Assembly (NCBI GenBank): GCA_963731745.1
Contig: CAVSWT010000013.1
Coordinates: 62,001-126,000 of the forward strand
Source: CAVSWT01 sp963731745
GTDB lineage: Bacteria > Bacteroidota > Ignavibacteria > Ignavibacteriales > Ignavibacteriaceae
DNA length: 64,000 bases
Direction: 5' to 3'
The stretch's first letter is position 1; each line of letters starts with the position of its first letter. The translations under genes and the position numbers were made by a program. Below the pieces are notes generated by a model. The model ran no database searches. It worked only from the letters and a program-made list of their open reading frames with translations, and was not told the origin of the DNA. Below are positions 44,801-52,829 of the stretch, piece after piece.

Positions 44801-45394
44801 TATATTATGGTTGGATGGAGCCAATGCTAATGCTGATACTGCAAGATTTGGAATTGCAGGGGTTAAATTTCTCCAGTTTTGTCCTGCATTAGTGGTTTTC
44901 CATATTCCACCGCCCACGCTTCCGACAAACCATGTATTACCGCTTGCGTCGTCCGGATCTACTATTAATCCTCTTGCCCTGCCGCTGACATTTCCAGGCC
45001 CTCTTTCAATCCAGGGTAATTCATCACTTATCTTTTTTTGCAGACGGATTTTATTTTTTGCCTTCATTAATTCAACTATTTTATAATTATCCGGGTAACC
45101 TGATTTAGTTTCCCCATATGGAATTTTCATTTCATTTATGATTCTCATAAATTCATTTGGTTCATCGGCATTTAATTCATTCTCTTCGGATCCTTTAAGT
45201 TTTAAAATTTTTTCAGAGATAATTTTTGATAAGAAAGGATTATTCGAATGATTTTTTAGTTTTCTAAGTTCTCCAATTTGTTTCTCATCTAATAAACCCG
45301 AATTAAAATTATTTTTTTGAAGATTTATTGCAGTAAAAAAAATAAAATAAAATCCGGCGGCAATTATAAATGTGAAAGTAAATCTTAATTTCAA
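41855..45394 (-). CDS. T9SS-secreted sortilin/BNR-type beta-propeller
   Basis: The 1179 aa start with a signal peptide (about 1-22) and a helical pre-region. Propeller repeats with VxxSTDKGETW or WKTTNAGQNW Asp-box motifs span about residues 125-800 (IIYAGTGESMYN, SGRARGLIVDPDD, TIWAGTEIGLFETTDNGVSW). A jelly-roll domain follows (about 910-1075: IKDYPGFGNPAIHSAHPYSN, WGWAIDNVNIQNFV). The T9SS type A domain covers about 1090-1179. The start is TTG at 45392-45394, supported by AGAGGA. Function unknown, likely polysaccharide or cell-surface binding. Confidence 0.9.
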   Translation of the reverse strand: MKLRFTFTFIIAAGFYFIFFTAINLQKNNFNSGLLDEKQIGELRKLKNHSNNPFLSKIISEKILKLKGSEENELNADEPNEFMRIINEMKIPYGETKSGYPDNYKIVELMKAKNKIRLQKKISDELPWIERGPGNVSGRARGLIVDPDDASGNTWFVGSVGGGIWKTTNAGQNWRNLTPAIPNLAVSALALAPSNHNIIYAGTGESMYNIDVINGDGLLKSTDKGETWNQITNTVGNLNFNNVSRIIVNPSNANIVLASTSSGRYRESFYNKSGIFKSTNGGTSWYQVYNETSLGSFGRVKKVLQIIESPVNFKILFGAVDQKGIIKSTDAGETWKYSSSGIDDSSGRFEIAISSVNPNKIFAASEGNPNSNLYVSTDAGNSWQKTIEDGTESNWLSAQGWYDNTIIAHPYNENIVFVGGVRLYKIQLLASNKRLTTALVTGNVHVDNHNLVIIKREGKSFKILNANDGGLGFASDSSANWSKPTDGLNTTEFYGVDKMPGGSAYIGGMQDNGTWRSPENPNSTSPWIFQIGGDGYETSWHFDDPAKIIGGSQYNGLERSTDGGFTFSSATSGLSDVGSGSAPFITKIAKTNLEPDLLFAVGKQGVWKSTNFGESWKLTSISAASWGGISSFHDVKISKSNPNIIWAGSRMDVGGKINFSVDKGETFTPAKIYSVTSMGGISGLSTHPIEDSTAYVLFSFARKPKILRTTNLGQSWEDISGFGNGTVSTNGFPDVAVYDLLVMPQSPDTIWAGTEIGLFETTDNGVSWHSANNGLPSVAIWSMTNVEDEIVIGSHGRGIWSVKIPALGNSGTYKPLIKSLSQDLDGFLNIQIRLRSLYDSSIVRINGSKYAVIGKNVVTNQDTLIQFAITQAGDISVNVSSYKKGIEYASVTKNISAVIYKQAKNNYLNNFNSITNDFIGSGFEIKDYPGFGNPAIHSAHPYSNQQILTYTLKIPIIVAASSAIFSYDDIAFMEAGDAGSVFGDTNFWDYVIVEATKDGTSWLPLLDGYDARYDSEWLSNFNLNIPPDSTFFRTHQINLLDKFNPGDKILIRFRLLADEYVTGWGWAIDNVNIQNFVLSAENKKLSPHSFTLYQNYPNPFNPTTKIKYSIPAVGANSNSSVQLKVYDILGKEVAVLVNEYKKPGSYEVLFDGSKFSSGVYFYRLEAGNFTDTKKIILLK

Positions 45395-45740
45395 ATTTGA
45401 ATCCTCTTACTTTTAGATGAAGCTGAACTTATTATTTTACAATTGTTGTATGAATCGAGATTATAAATTTGCATTCTATGGTATAAATATTCTAGAGAAT
45501 ATGATTAGTGATACTTATGTTATCTCAGAAGCAATATAGAAATTAGAATTTATTAAAGATGAATTTTACATCGAAATAATTAAACAACCGCTCCTAATAT
45601 AATACTACCTCTTACGGAATAAAGCACTCAAAATCCCAAAATAAATTTTATTTTCATTCCAGAAAAATAAATTTAGAAAGCGAAGTAACCTTTTCTCCAT
45701 TATTCAGTCTAATATAAAAAAAAGAAAAGGAAGAAATAGA
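45395..45740. other. divergent intergenic region (about 345 bp)
   Basis: AT-rich spacer between the minus-strand propeller gene and the plus-strand surface-protein gene. No hairpin or operator stands out; it must carry both promoters. Confidence 0.45.
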
Positions 45741-46676
45741 ATGAATAAAGTTAAACATTATTTTTTCAATATTATTTTTTCATCAATCCTTATTGTTAGC
45801 AGCACATTCGGCGCATACATTGGCAGCTCATCAAATAATTATTCAGATCTTAATACAATTAAAGAGAAAAGTTTTTCAATTCAGCCTGGTAAAGATTTAA
45901 ATATTGAAGCCTCATTCGGTGACGTAATGATAACAACCTGGGATAAAGCTGAAGTCTATGTAAAGATATTGGGCAACAGTAAAGCAAAGGATAAAGTCGA
46001 ATTCTATTTTAATAATAATGAAAACGAAGTATCGGTAAAAGCTGAAAGTGAGCGAAATATTTTTAACTGGTTTGGAAGCGGCCCTCAAATGAGATTTGAA
46101 GTTAAGGTTCCGCAAAATTTTAATACTAAGGTTTATACCAGCGGCGGCGATATAAAAATTGGCGACATTAAAGGCAATAATTTCCTGAGAACCTCAGGCG
46201 GAGATGTAACATTAAAAAATACAGAAGGAAATTTAAAAGTTTCAACTTCCGGTGGCGATATTAAATTATATCATACAAAAGGAACCATGGGCGTTTCAAC
46301 ATCGGGAGGCGATATTAGAGTCGATGAGTTTTATGGAAATTTAGATGCTGAAACTTCCGGCGGAGATATATATTTAAAAGGAAGTGAGTCATCTATAAAT
46401 GCAGGAACCTCCGGCGGAGATATAACTTTGAAGTATACGGGAAGCAATAAAGGAATTGAACTTCATACTTCCGGCGGTGATATAAATGTAAGCTTGCCTT
46501 CAGACTTTAATGCCGCGGCAAATTTATCATCTTCCGGCGGAGATGTTAGCTGCGACTTTAAAGGGAATAATGCCGATAAAATTTCCGAATCAAAATTTAG
46601 AGCCGATATAAATGCCGGCGGAAATAAATTGATTGCTAAAACTTCAGGCGGTTCAATAAGAATTAGAAAAAATTAG
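45741..46676 (+). CDS. exported SGGD-repeat beta-helix surface protein (DUF4097-like)
   Basis: The 311 aa have a signal peptide (about 1-25) and nine (T/S)SGG(D/S)(I/V) units at about residues 135, 152, 170, 187, 205, 222, 241, 261 and 302. Spacing is 17-20 residues until the last, giving a right-handed beta-helix layout. The early region (LNIEASFGDVMITTWDKAEVYVKI) is the usual DUF4097-type opening. Such proteins are exported and possibly bind membrane or matrix. The ribosome site AAGGAAG sits well before the ATG. A terminator follows. Confidence 0.86.
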   Translation: MNKVKHYFFNIIFSSILIVSSTFGAYIGSSSNNYSDLNTIKEKSFSIQPGKDLNIEASFGDVMITTWDKAEVYVKILGNSKAKDKVEFYFNNNENEVSVKAESERNIFNWFGSGPQMRFEVKVPQNFNTKVYTSGGDIKIGDIKGNNFLRTSGGDVTLKNTEGNLKVSTSGGDIKLYHTKGTMGVSTSGGDIRVDEFYGNLDAETSGGDIYLKGSESSINAGTSGGDITLKYTGSNKGIELHTSGGDINVSLPSDFNAAANLSSSGGDVSCDFKGNNADKISESKFRADINAGGNKLIAKTSGGSIRIRKN

Positions 46677-46701
46677 ATCTGTTCATACTATCTTCTCCAC
46701 C

Positions 46702-46754
46702 AAAGCGCTGTAATGCTATAAGACCTCCACCCTTATAAATTTTGCAGCGCTTTT
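46702..46754 (+). terminator. terminator hairpin after the SGGD-repeat gene
   Basis: Outer arms AAAGCGCTG and CAGCGCTTTT with an inner TATAAG/CTTATA pair, ending in T's. Confidence 0.75.
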
Positions 46755-46825
46755 GTATTTTAAATTGTTAGCTGTTATGGCTGTATCATGACATATGGTT
46801 GGATACAAATGTATATCTTATTTAT

Positions 46826-46844
46826 GTCACGGTGCGACCGTGAC
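46826..46844. repeat. GTCACGGT/ACCGTGAC palindrome
   Basis: An eight-base perfect stem around a GCG loop, just before the TPM gene. The 'GTCACGGTGCGACCGTGAC' word recurs between genes in this lineage; it may be a small mobile-type palindrome. Confidence 0.5.
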
Positions 46845-46899
46845 ACCCCAGTGAGTCGCTTGCAATAATTTCATTCTTTTAATAGCTTTACAAACAATT

Positions 46900-47358
46900 A
46901 TGACTGAAAAATTAATATATCATTTTATAAACGACGATGATTTTCTTCATATCTCAAACAAGATTAAAGAATTTGAAAAATTGACTGCGGGAGAAATCAG
47001 CGTAAGCATTAAAGAGAAAAGAAAATTTTCTCAGAGAAATAAATCGATAAAAGAAATTGCCGAAGAAGAATTTTTTCGTTTAGGCATTGATAAAACAAGA
47101 GACAAAACCGGCATACTTATATTTTTAATGCTCACCGACAGACAGTTCCAAATTATGGCAGACAAAGGCATTCATGAAAAAGTCGCTGAATCGACCTGGG
47201 ATGAGATTAAAAATGAAATACAAAATTATTTTCAGGAAGGAAAATTTGCCGAAGGCTTGATTTGGGGAGTTGAGGAAGTTGGGAAAATTTTAGCTGCTCA
47301 TTTCCCCATTAAACCGGATGATACGAATGAAATTTCGAATAGGGTTGTGCTGAGTTGA
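46900..47358 (+). CDS. TPM-domain (TLP18.3/Psb32-like) protein
   Basis: The 152 aa match the TPM domain: FEKLTAGEISVSIKEK, SIKEIAEEEFFRLGIDKTRDKTGILIFLMLTDRQFQIMADKGIHEKV, and EIQNYFQEGKFAEGLIWGVEEVGKILAAHFP. The domain has a phosphatase-like fold and often occurs in membrane-linked stress proteins. No membrane segment or signal peptide is seen here. Confidence 0.9.
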   Translation: MTEKLIYHFINDDDFLHISNKIKEFEKLTAGEISVSIKEKRKFSQRNKSIKEIAEEEFFRLGIDKTRDKTGILIFLMLTDRQFQIMADKGIHEKVAESTWDEIKNEIQNYFQEGKFAEGLIWGVEEVGKILAAHFPIKPDDTNEISNRVVLS

Positions 47359-47458
47359 AATATTTTATTGTCTTTTCGACCAGAGGGAGAAATCTTCTTC
47401 CTTATAAAATTATAGATTTCTCAGTAACTTCGTTTCTTCGAAATGACACTACAAAATT

Positions 47459-48193
47459 TTATTTTACATATTTAACAACTTCTGCTTCAGCGGATTGAAT
47501 GTCATCAGGGGTATCAATTTCTATACAGCGTAATCCTTCCACATCAACAACAGCTATTTTACTTCCCTTTTGAATTGCTTCTTCAAATGCGGCTTCGTAA
47601 AAATGATTCACTTCTTTTCTGTTTATAATTTTATCTTCCAGTATTTCAAACAATTTGGTGTTCAAATCTTTACCAAATAATTCTATTCCGATTGATTCGC
47701 CGATTGCTTCTTTTGGATTTACAACTTTACTTATTTCTGTAATAAAATTTTCTTCATCAACTGTAACCTTTATTTCTTCTTCACATAATGCATGATCTGA
47801 TCTGATTGCTAAACAATTTTGATGGCCTGAATCTTTAAGCTTCTTTATAATTCTGCTGTCAAAAATAATGTCGCTGTCAAGCAAGAGGATATCATTTCCT
47901 AATATAAAATTTTTTGCAAGCCACAGAGAATATATGTTGTTTGTGGAATTGTAAATCTCATTGGTAATAAACTCAACATTTAATTCTGGAAAATTAATTT
48001 TAACAAAGTTTTTTATTTGATCTTCCAGATAGCCGGTTACAATTAAAATTTCATTTATTTCATTCTTGATAAGGTTATTTAAGGTTCTTTCAAGAATTTT
48101 CTGATCACCGATTTTCAGGAGGCACTTCGGCATTTTATCTGTTATCGGACGCAGCCTGGAAGCTATCCCTGCGGCTAAAATAATTCCTTTCAT
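47459..48193 (-). CDS. NTP-transferase (sugar/choline-phosphate nucleotidyltransferase)
   Basis: The 244 aa begin with the nucleotidyltransferase signature MKGIILAAGIASRLRPITDK, MPKCLLKIG (G.G.RL.P.T...PK.LL), then DILLLDSDIIFD with a metal-binding Asp. It resembles LicC-type phosphocholine or 2-aminoethylphosphonate cytidylyltransferases more than sugar ones, because it is coupled to a CDP-alcohol phosphotransferase. It would activate a phospho-alcohol as its CDP derivative. Its start overlaps the upstream gene by four bases, so it is last in a three-gene operon. Substrate is inferred. Confidence 0.87.
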   Translation of the reverse strand: MKGIILAAGIASRLRPITDKMPKCLLKIGDQKILERTLNNLIKNEINEILIVTGYLEDQIKNFVKINFPELNVEFITNEIYNSTNNIYSLWLAKNFILGNDILLLDSDIIFDSRIIKKLKDSGHQNCLAIRSDHALCEEEIKVTVDEENFITEISKVVNPKEAIGESIGIELFGKDLNTKLFEILEDKIINRKEVNHFYEAAFEEAIQKGSKIAVVDVEGLRCIEIDTPDDIQSAEAEVVKYVK

Positions 48194-49071
48194 GATTCCA
48201 TAATAAGTTTTGTTGATGAATTAATATTTCTTTGGAAGATATAAAATAATATTGTAAGAATATTTCCAACCGTCACTAATCCGATTAAATAAATATCTAT
48301 TCTATTTATAAAAGCACAAATTATTAAAAAGGAAATTTCCGTTGTCGGCCCTAAATACGTCCACAAATGAATAATCAATTTATTCTTTTTATAGAAATCC
48401 GAAGTCTCGTATTTTTTTGTTTCTGATTCTATGCTGCTGGATGAAAATTTAAGCTGTATAGCAGAATACTTGAAGTAAATCCACAACATTGCTTTGTCGA
48501 AAGTTTTACCTTTTTCTGTTAAAAGTCTGTCATACTCTTGTCTAAAAAATTTCAGATCATCACCCAACATGCTCTTTCTATTTAAAGCATAATCTAAAAA
48601 CCTATTTCTATAATAATCTAAAATAGATGAATGGATTGCGTTACTTGCTCCGGCTGCTACGGTCATTGCCCACCAAAATAAGGGATTATCTGAATGTGTC
48701 GCAAATCCAAATCCAATTCCAAGATAAGCCGCTGTACTTACAATATAATCGCCGAACCCATCTAAGATCCTGCCGATGTAAGTTCCATTTTTTTTAAGCC
48801 TGGCTAATTGTCCATCGCTGCAATCAAGCACATCATAAATAATAAAAAAGATTCCGGCAAGGATGTAAAAAGTAGGGTTTGCTAAACCAAGCATTATGCT
48901 GCCAAGCACGCCGAATATTATTGAAACAATCGTTAAATGATTTGGAGTAAGATTTGTTTTTAAAATTGATTTAACAAAAATAAAAGCAAGCGGGCGGTAA
49001 AATATGAGGTCAAGGACTTCCTCAACCTCAAGCATTTTTAATGTATTTTTATACTCTTCAAATAATGTCAT
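48190..49071 (-). CDS. CDP-alcohol phosphatidyltransferase
   Basis: An integral membrane enzyme of about 293 aa. It carries the family motif DVLDCSDGQLARLKKNGTYI...GRILDGFGDYI (D..DG..AR........G...D...D, about residues 83-108) and several hydrophobic helices (about 25-35, 42-78, 112-125, 235-275). It would transfer a phospho-alcohol from CDP to an acceptor lipid or sugar. The ATG at 49071 is preferred to a TTG at 49077; both lie at the stop of the aminotransferase gene. Coupled to the downstream nucleotidyltransferase. Confidence 0.88.
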   Translation of the reverse strand: MTLFEEYKNTLKMLEVEEVLDLIFYRPLAFIFVKSILKTNLTPNHLTIVSIIFGVLGSIMLGLANPTFYILAGIFFIIYDVLDCSDGQLARLKKNGTYIGRILDGFGDYIVSTAAYLGIGFGFATHSDNPLFWWAMTVAAGASNAIHSSILDYYRNRFLDYALNRKSMLGDDLKFFRQEYDRLLTEKGKTFDKAMLWIYFKYSAIQLKFSSSSIESETKKYETSDFYKKNKLIIHLWTYLGPTTEISFLIICAFINRIDIYLIGLVTVGNILTILFYIFQRNINSSTKLIMES

Positions 49072-49073
49072 TA

Positions 49074-50111
49074 TCAATGGCTGGAATTACAAAATTCTTT
49101 AATAGCATTTATAACCAATCTATTCTGTTCTTGCGTACCGAGTGAAATTCTTAAATGAGAATTAAGCAGATCTTCATTCATAAATTTAACAATTAAATTT
49201 TTAGAAGTTAAAAATTCTTTTAATGAAGTTTTAATTTCTTTTGGTATTTCAACCAAAACAAAATTGGCATTCGATTTAAAAACTTTAAATCCGGGAAGTT
49301 TATTTAATTCGGTGTAATACAATTGCCTATCTTCTGCCATTTTATTTGCAATATTCTGATAGTACTCTGCTGAATCTAATGCTGCGATTGCTACCTCTTC
49401 ATTTAGTCTATTAAATCCCAGGTACCTGTTTGTAAATTTGGCAAGATTTTTATGATTTTCACCAACCAATGCAAAACCAATTCTCATTCCTGCAAGCGCA
49501 TAATATTTTGAAAAAGTTCTAATCAAAATTAAGTTAGGATATTTCGCAATTAAATCTTTAACGTATTCGTTTGAACTATTATACCAATAGGCTTCATCAA
49601 GAACAACAATTGTATTTTTAAATGCTTCAAGAGCAATTGATAAATTTTCTTTTGATATTGAATTACCCGTGGGATTATTAGGCGAACTGATTAAAACAAC
49701 ACTGGGCTTTTCATTTTCATGTAGTTCAAGCATAGCTTTGATGTCATAATAAAAAGTATCTTCGCCTTGAATCAAAGGATATTCAACATTTTTACCATTC
49801 ACTTCATCAGCCAGCGCTTTATAGTACCACCATGAGTAAGTGGGAATCATTAACTTTTGGTTTTCGCTTACGTAACATTGTACAACTTGCTTTAATAGAT
49901 CTTCCGCACCATAACCAAGCAAAACATTTTTTTCGTCGATATTAAATTCTTTTGCTAATCTTGCCGAAAGAATACTTTTGACGCCTTTTGTGAAGACTTT
50001 TGAATAAAAACTAATCTTTGTTAGATCAGCTTTTTTTAGAATTTCAAAACACAATGGAGCTGGTCCATAGTTGTTTTCATTTCTATCAAAATAAATAATA
50101 TTATTATTCAT
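49074..50111 (-). CDS. histidinol-phosphate-aminotransferase-like PLP enzyme
   Basis: A 345 aa fold-type I PLP enzyme. The Schiff-base Lys202 lies in RTFSKYYALAGMRIGFAL, the SSPNNPTGN block binds cofactor (142-150), and DEAYW (172-176) contacts the ring. HisC and threonine-phosphate decarboxylase CobD share this fold. Being first in an operon with a CDP-alcohol transferase and a nucleotidyltransferase argues against a histidine role. It may make an amino-alcohol phosphate (for example by decarboxylation) as a head group. No other his or cob genes are near. Activity is inferred. Confidence 0.88.
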   Translation of the reverse strand: MNNNIIYFDRNENNYGPAPLCFEILKKADLTKISFYSKVFTKGVKSILSARLAKEFNIDEKNVLLGYGAEDLLKQVVQCYVSENQKLMIPTYSWWYYKALADEVNGKNVEYPLIQGEDTFYYDIKAMLELHENEKPSVVLISSPNNPTGNSISKENLSIALEAFKNTIVVLDEAYWYNSSNEYVKDLIAKYPNLILIRTFSKYYALAGMRIGFALVGENHKNLAKFTNRYLGFNRLNEEVAIAALDSAEYYQNIANKMAEDRQLYYTELNKLPGFKVFKSNANFVLVEIPKEIKTSLKEFLTSKNLIVKFMNEDLLNSHLRISLGTQEQNRLVINAIKEFCNSSH

Positions 50112-50296
50112 ATGTTTTTCAAGTTTGTAATATAATAATTAATTAAGATTGTCTGCATCGCAAAACTTTTGAGTTTCTTCTGCAGAAAATAATTTAACAA
50201 TATCAGCTAAAATATTAAAAAGGTTTCTATTACTGAAATTAAATTTTAAGATTTTATGGGGCAATTATGTGACAAATAAATCCAAATATTACCGAC

Positions 50297-51106
50297 TTAA
50301 ATTAGTAATATTTGTATTGCTTTGTAGATTAAATACACCGCGACAAAAAGTAGGATTACTCCCAATATTTGAATAATACGATTGACAAGTTTGAGGTTTA
50401 ATTTCTTTCTAAACTTTACAATAGTTTTGGAATAAATATATAACCAAATAAAACTTCCAAAAGCTACCGAAAAACCGTAAACTGTTCCTAATAATAAAGG
50501 ATTTAAGGTTTCTTCATCCGGAGTATCTTCATTAGTCATTTTAGAAGAATCCTCAGGAAGTTTCTTTAACCTTTTTAATTCAGATCCTGACATTTCTCTA
50601 AGTGAATTTACGTTCTCCTTGATTATTAAATTTAAACCGCCGGTATGCAATCCAATTGAAGAAACAAATGAAAATATTAAAAACGTTGAAGTTAACCATC
50701 CAAGAAACAGAGAAGGATTTGTTAAATTAATTAAAATTCCGGTTCTCATTCCCCCTTTATTTTTGATTTTATCCTTAACTACCGTTTTCTCACTTGTATT
50801 ATCAAGTGTGAATTTAGTTTTGATGATCTTTATTCCAACCCCGATTAATATTAAACCACCGGCAATTAAAAGATAAGGAATAAAAGGCTTGTACAATGAA
50901 TAAAGTGAAGAAATCCCAAAAACAATAATTACAATATAAATGAATTCTACTATTGAAGCTCCAAGTGCTGTTCGTATACAGTAACGAAGCTTACCACTCA
51001 AAGCGTTGGAAGTTACTATAACATTAATAGGGCCGGCAACGGGAATGGAAAAAATAAAACCTGCGCTAAATCCGACAAATATAATTGTAATTAAAGCTTC
51101 TATCAT
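50297..51106 (-). CDS. LysE/RhtB-type exporter
   Basis: The 269 aa have the LysE pattern: N-terminal FVGFSAGFIFSIPVAGPINVIVTSNAL, helices at about 10-30, 42-65, 70-90, 125-150 and 195-225 and a C-terminal helix. A hydrophilic insert lies between helices 4 and 5 (about 155-195). LysE proteins export amino acids or small cations. The insert is longer than normal. The gene ends just before the spacer to the aminotransferase gene, on the same strand but 185 bases away. Confidence 0.8.
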   Translation of the reverse strand: MIEALITIIFVGFSAGFIFSIPVAGPINVIVTSNALSGKLRYCIRTALGASIVEFIYIVIIVFGISSLYSLYKPFIPYLLIAGGLILIGVGIKIIKTKFTLDNTSEKTVVKDKIKNKGGMRTGILINLTNPSLFLGWLTSTFLIFSFVSSIGLHTGGLNLIIKENVNSLREMSGSELKRLKKLPEDSSKMTNEDTPDEETLNPLLLGTVYGFSVAFGSFIWLYIYSKTIVKFRKKLNLKLVNRIIQILGVILLFVAVYLIYKAIQILLI

Positions 51107-51368
51107 ATATTGCCGAATTTTGTATGTAATTCAAATAATAAAATTTCTCTCTATCTCCATATTATAAAATACAAAATTACAAAATCTGTAATGAAACAAA
51201 AATTTAAAATAAACTAAATTTACGGCTCTAAATAAGTCTACATAATGATTGATAAAAGTTTTTTACTTGTGGTGATTACCTATGATTTATAACCTTAAAT
51301 ATTTATTTTTAATCAAATAAATAAGTGAATTAAATATATATTATTCATTTTAATATTCGAGGGAAAAA

Positions 51369-52766
51369 GTGGAAATTCAATTTATTGGCGCGGCGCAAGA
51401 GGTTACAGGTTCGCAGCATTTGTTAACAATAAACGGTAAAAAAATTCTTTTGGATTGCGGTATGTATCAAGGCCATCGAAAAGACGCGTTTGAAAAAAAT
51501 AAAAGTTTTATTTTTGATCCTGCCGAAATTGATATAATGCTTCTTTCCCACGCGCACATCGATCATTCAGGAAACATTCCCAATCTTGTAAGAAATGGAT
51601 TTAAAGGACTTATTTATACAACCAGCGCAACTGTGGATCTTTGCCAGATTATGCTGAGAGATTCAGCTTACCTTCAAGCCAGAGACATTGAGTGGGTGAA
51701 TAGAAGACGCGCAAAACACAATCAAAAATTGTTTGAGCCTCTTTACACTATAGAAGATGTTGAAAATGCTTTAACTCAATTCGTCGGAGTTCAGTATGAT
51801 AAATCCATTGAAATAGTGCCGGGAGTGAGTGCAGTTTTCAGAGATGCCGGTCATATTCTTGGTTCAGCAGGTATTATGCTTGAGATAAACGAAAATGGTA
51901 AAAAGATACGATTTGGATATACCGGTGACCTTGGTCGGGATGATATGCCGATACTTCGGAATCCTAATATTTTAAGAGACCTTGATGTTTTAATTATGGA
52001 AAGCACTTACGGCAATAGACTGCATTCTGTAACTGATGAAGCGGAAGAAGAATTAGCTTCAACTATAAATGAAACGGTTAAACAAAACGGTAAAATAATT
52101 ATTCCTTCTTTTGCTGTCGGCAGAACTCAATTACTTGTTTATATGCTGCATAAATTGTGGGATCATAACAGAATACCGCAGTTACCAATTTATGTTGATT
52201 CTCCCCTGGCAGTTAAAGCTACGGACGTATTTAGACTTCATCCCGAATGTTTCGACAGAGAAACTTACAGAGTTTTTCTTGAAAATCATGAAGATCCATT
52301 TGGATTCGGCAAACTCATTTACACCCATAATGTCGACGAATCAAAAGCATTAAATACTTTGAATACATCTTGTATAATCATCTCTGCCTCGGGAATGGCG
52401 GAAGGCGGAAGAATTCTTCATCACTTAAAAAATAATATTGAAGACAAAAGAAATTTAATTTTGTTTGTCGGTTATGCCGCCGAAAATACATTAGCGCGAA
52501 AAATCATGGATGGAAATGAAGAAGTAAGCATTTTAGGTGATGTTCACAAAGTAAAAGCAAAAATTAAAAAGATGGATTATTTTTCAGGCCATGCAGATCA
52601 AAAAGGATTACTGGATTATTTACGATTCAGCTCACCAGAAAAATTAAAAAATATTTTCCTTGTACATGGTGAAGAGGAACAATCAAAACCTTTAATGGAA
52701 AAAATTAAAAGCAAAGGATACAAATCTGTTTACTATCCGCTTCATGGTCAGAAGTTTGAGATCTAA
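51369..52766 (+). CDS. RNA-specific metallo-beta-lactamase (beta-CASP) hydrolase
   Basis: The 465 aa have the MBL core with HAHIDHSGN (His61, His63, Asp65, His66) near residue 61, the second metal block YTGDLGRDDMPILRNP, and the beta-CASP insert (about residues 190-330) with IIPSFAVGRTQLLVYML. A C-terminal RMMBL segment (FVGYAAENTLARKIMDG, YFSGHADQKGLLDYL) identifies the CPSF-73/RNase J-like RNA-processing group. The start is GTG at 51369 with GAGGGA five bases earlier. Likely an exo/endoribonuclease acting in the cytoplasm. Confidence 0.93.
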   Translation: MEIQFIGAAQEVTGSQHLLTINGKKILLDCGMYQGHRKDAFEKNKSFIFDPAEIDIMLLSHAHIDHSGNIPNLVRNGFKGLIYTTSATVDLCQIMLRDSAYLQARDIEWVNRRRAKHNQKLFEPLYTIEDVENALTQFVGVQYDKSIEIVPGVSAVFRDAGHILGSAGIMLEINENGKKIRFGYTGDLGRDDMPILRNPNILRDLDVLIMESTYGNRLHSVTDEAEEELASTINETVKQNGKIIIPSFAVGRTQLLVYMLHKLWDHNRIPQLPIYVDSPLAVKATDVFRLHPECFDRETYRVFLENHEDPFGFGKLIYTHNVDESKALNTLNTSCIIISASGMAEGGRILHHLKNNIEDKRNLILFVGYAAENTLARKIMDGNEEVSILGDVHKVKAKIKKMDYFSGHADQKGLLDYLRFSSPEKLKNIFLVHGEEEQSKPLMEKIKSKGYKSVYYPLHGQKFEI

Positions 52767-52790
52767 AGCTCACCCACAATGTGGCAAGCC

Positions 52791-52813
52791 AAACCCTCCC
52801 GAAGGGAGGGTTT
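52791..52813 (+). terminator. hairpin after the beta-CASP gene
   Basis: Arms AAACCCTCCC and GGGAGGGTTT with a GAA loop; a ten-base-pair perfect stem but only a short T run. It lies between convergent genes. Confidence 0.7.
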
Positions 52814-52829
52814 GAATGAAAATTAAATA

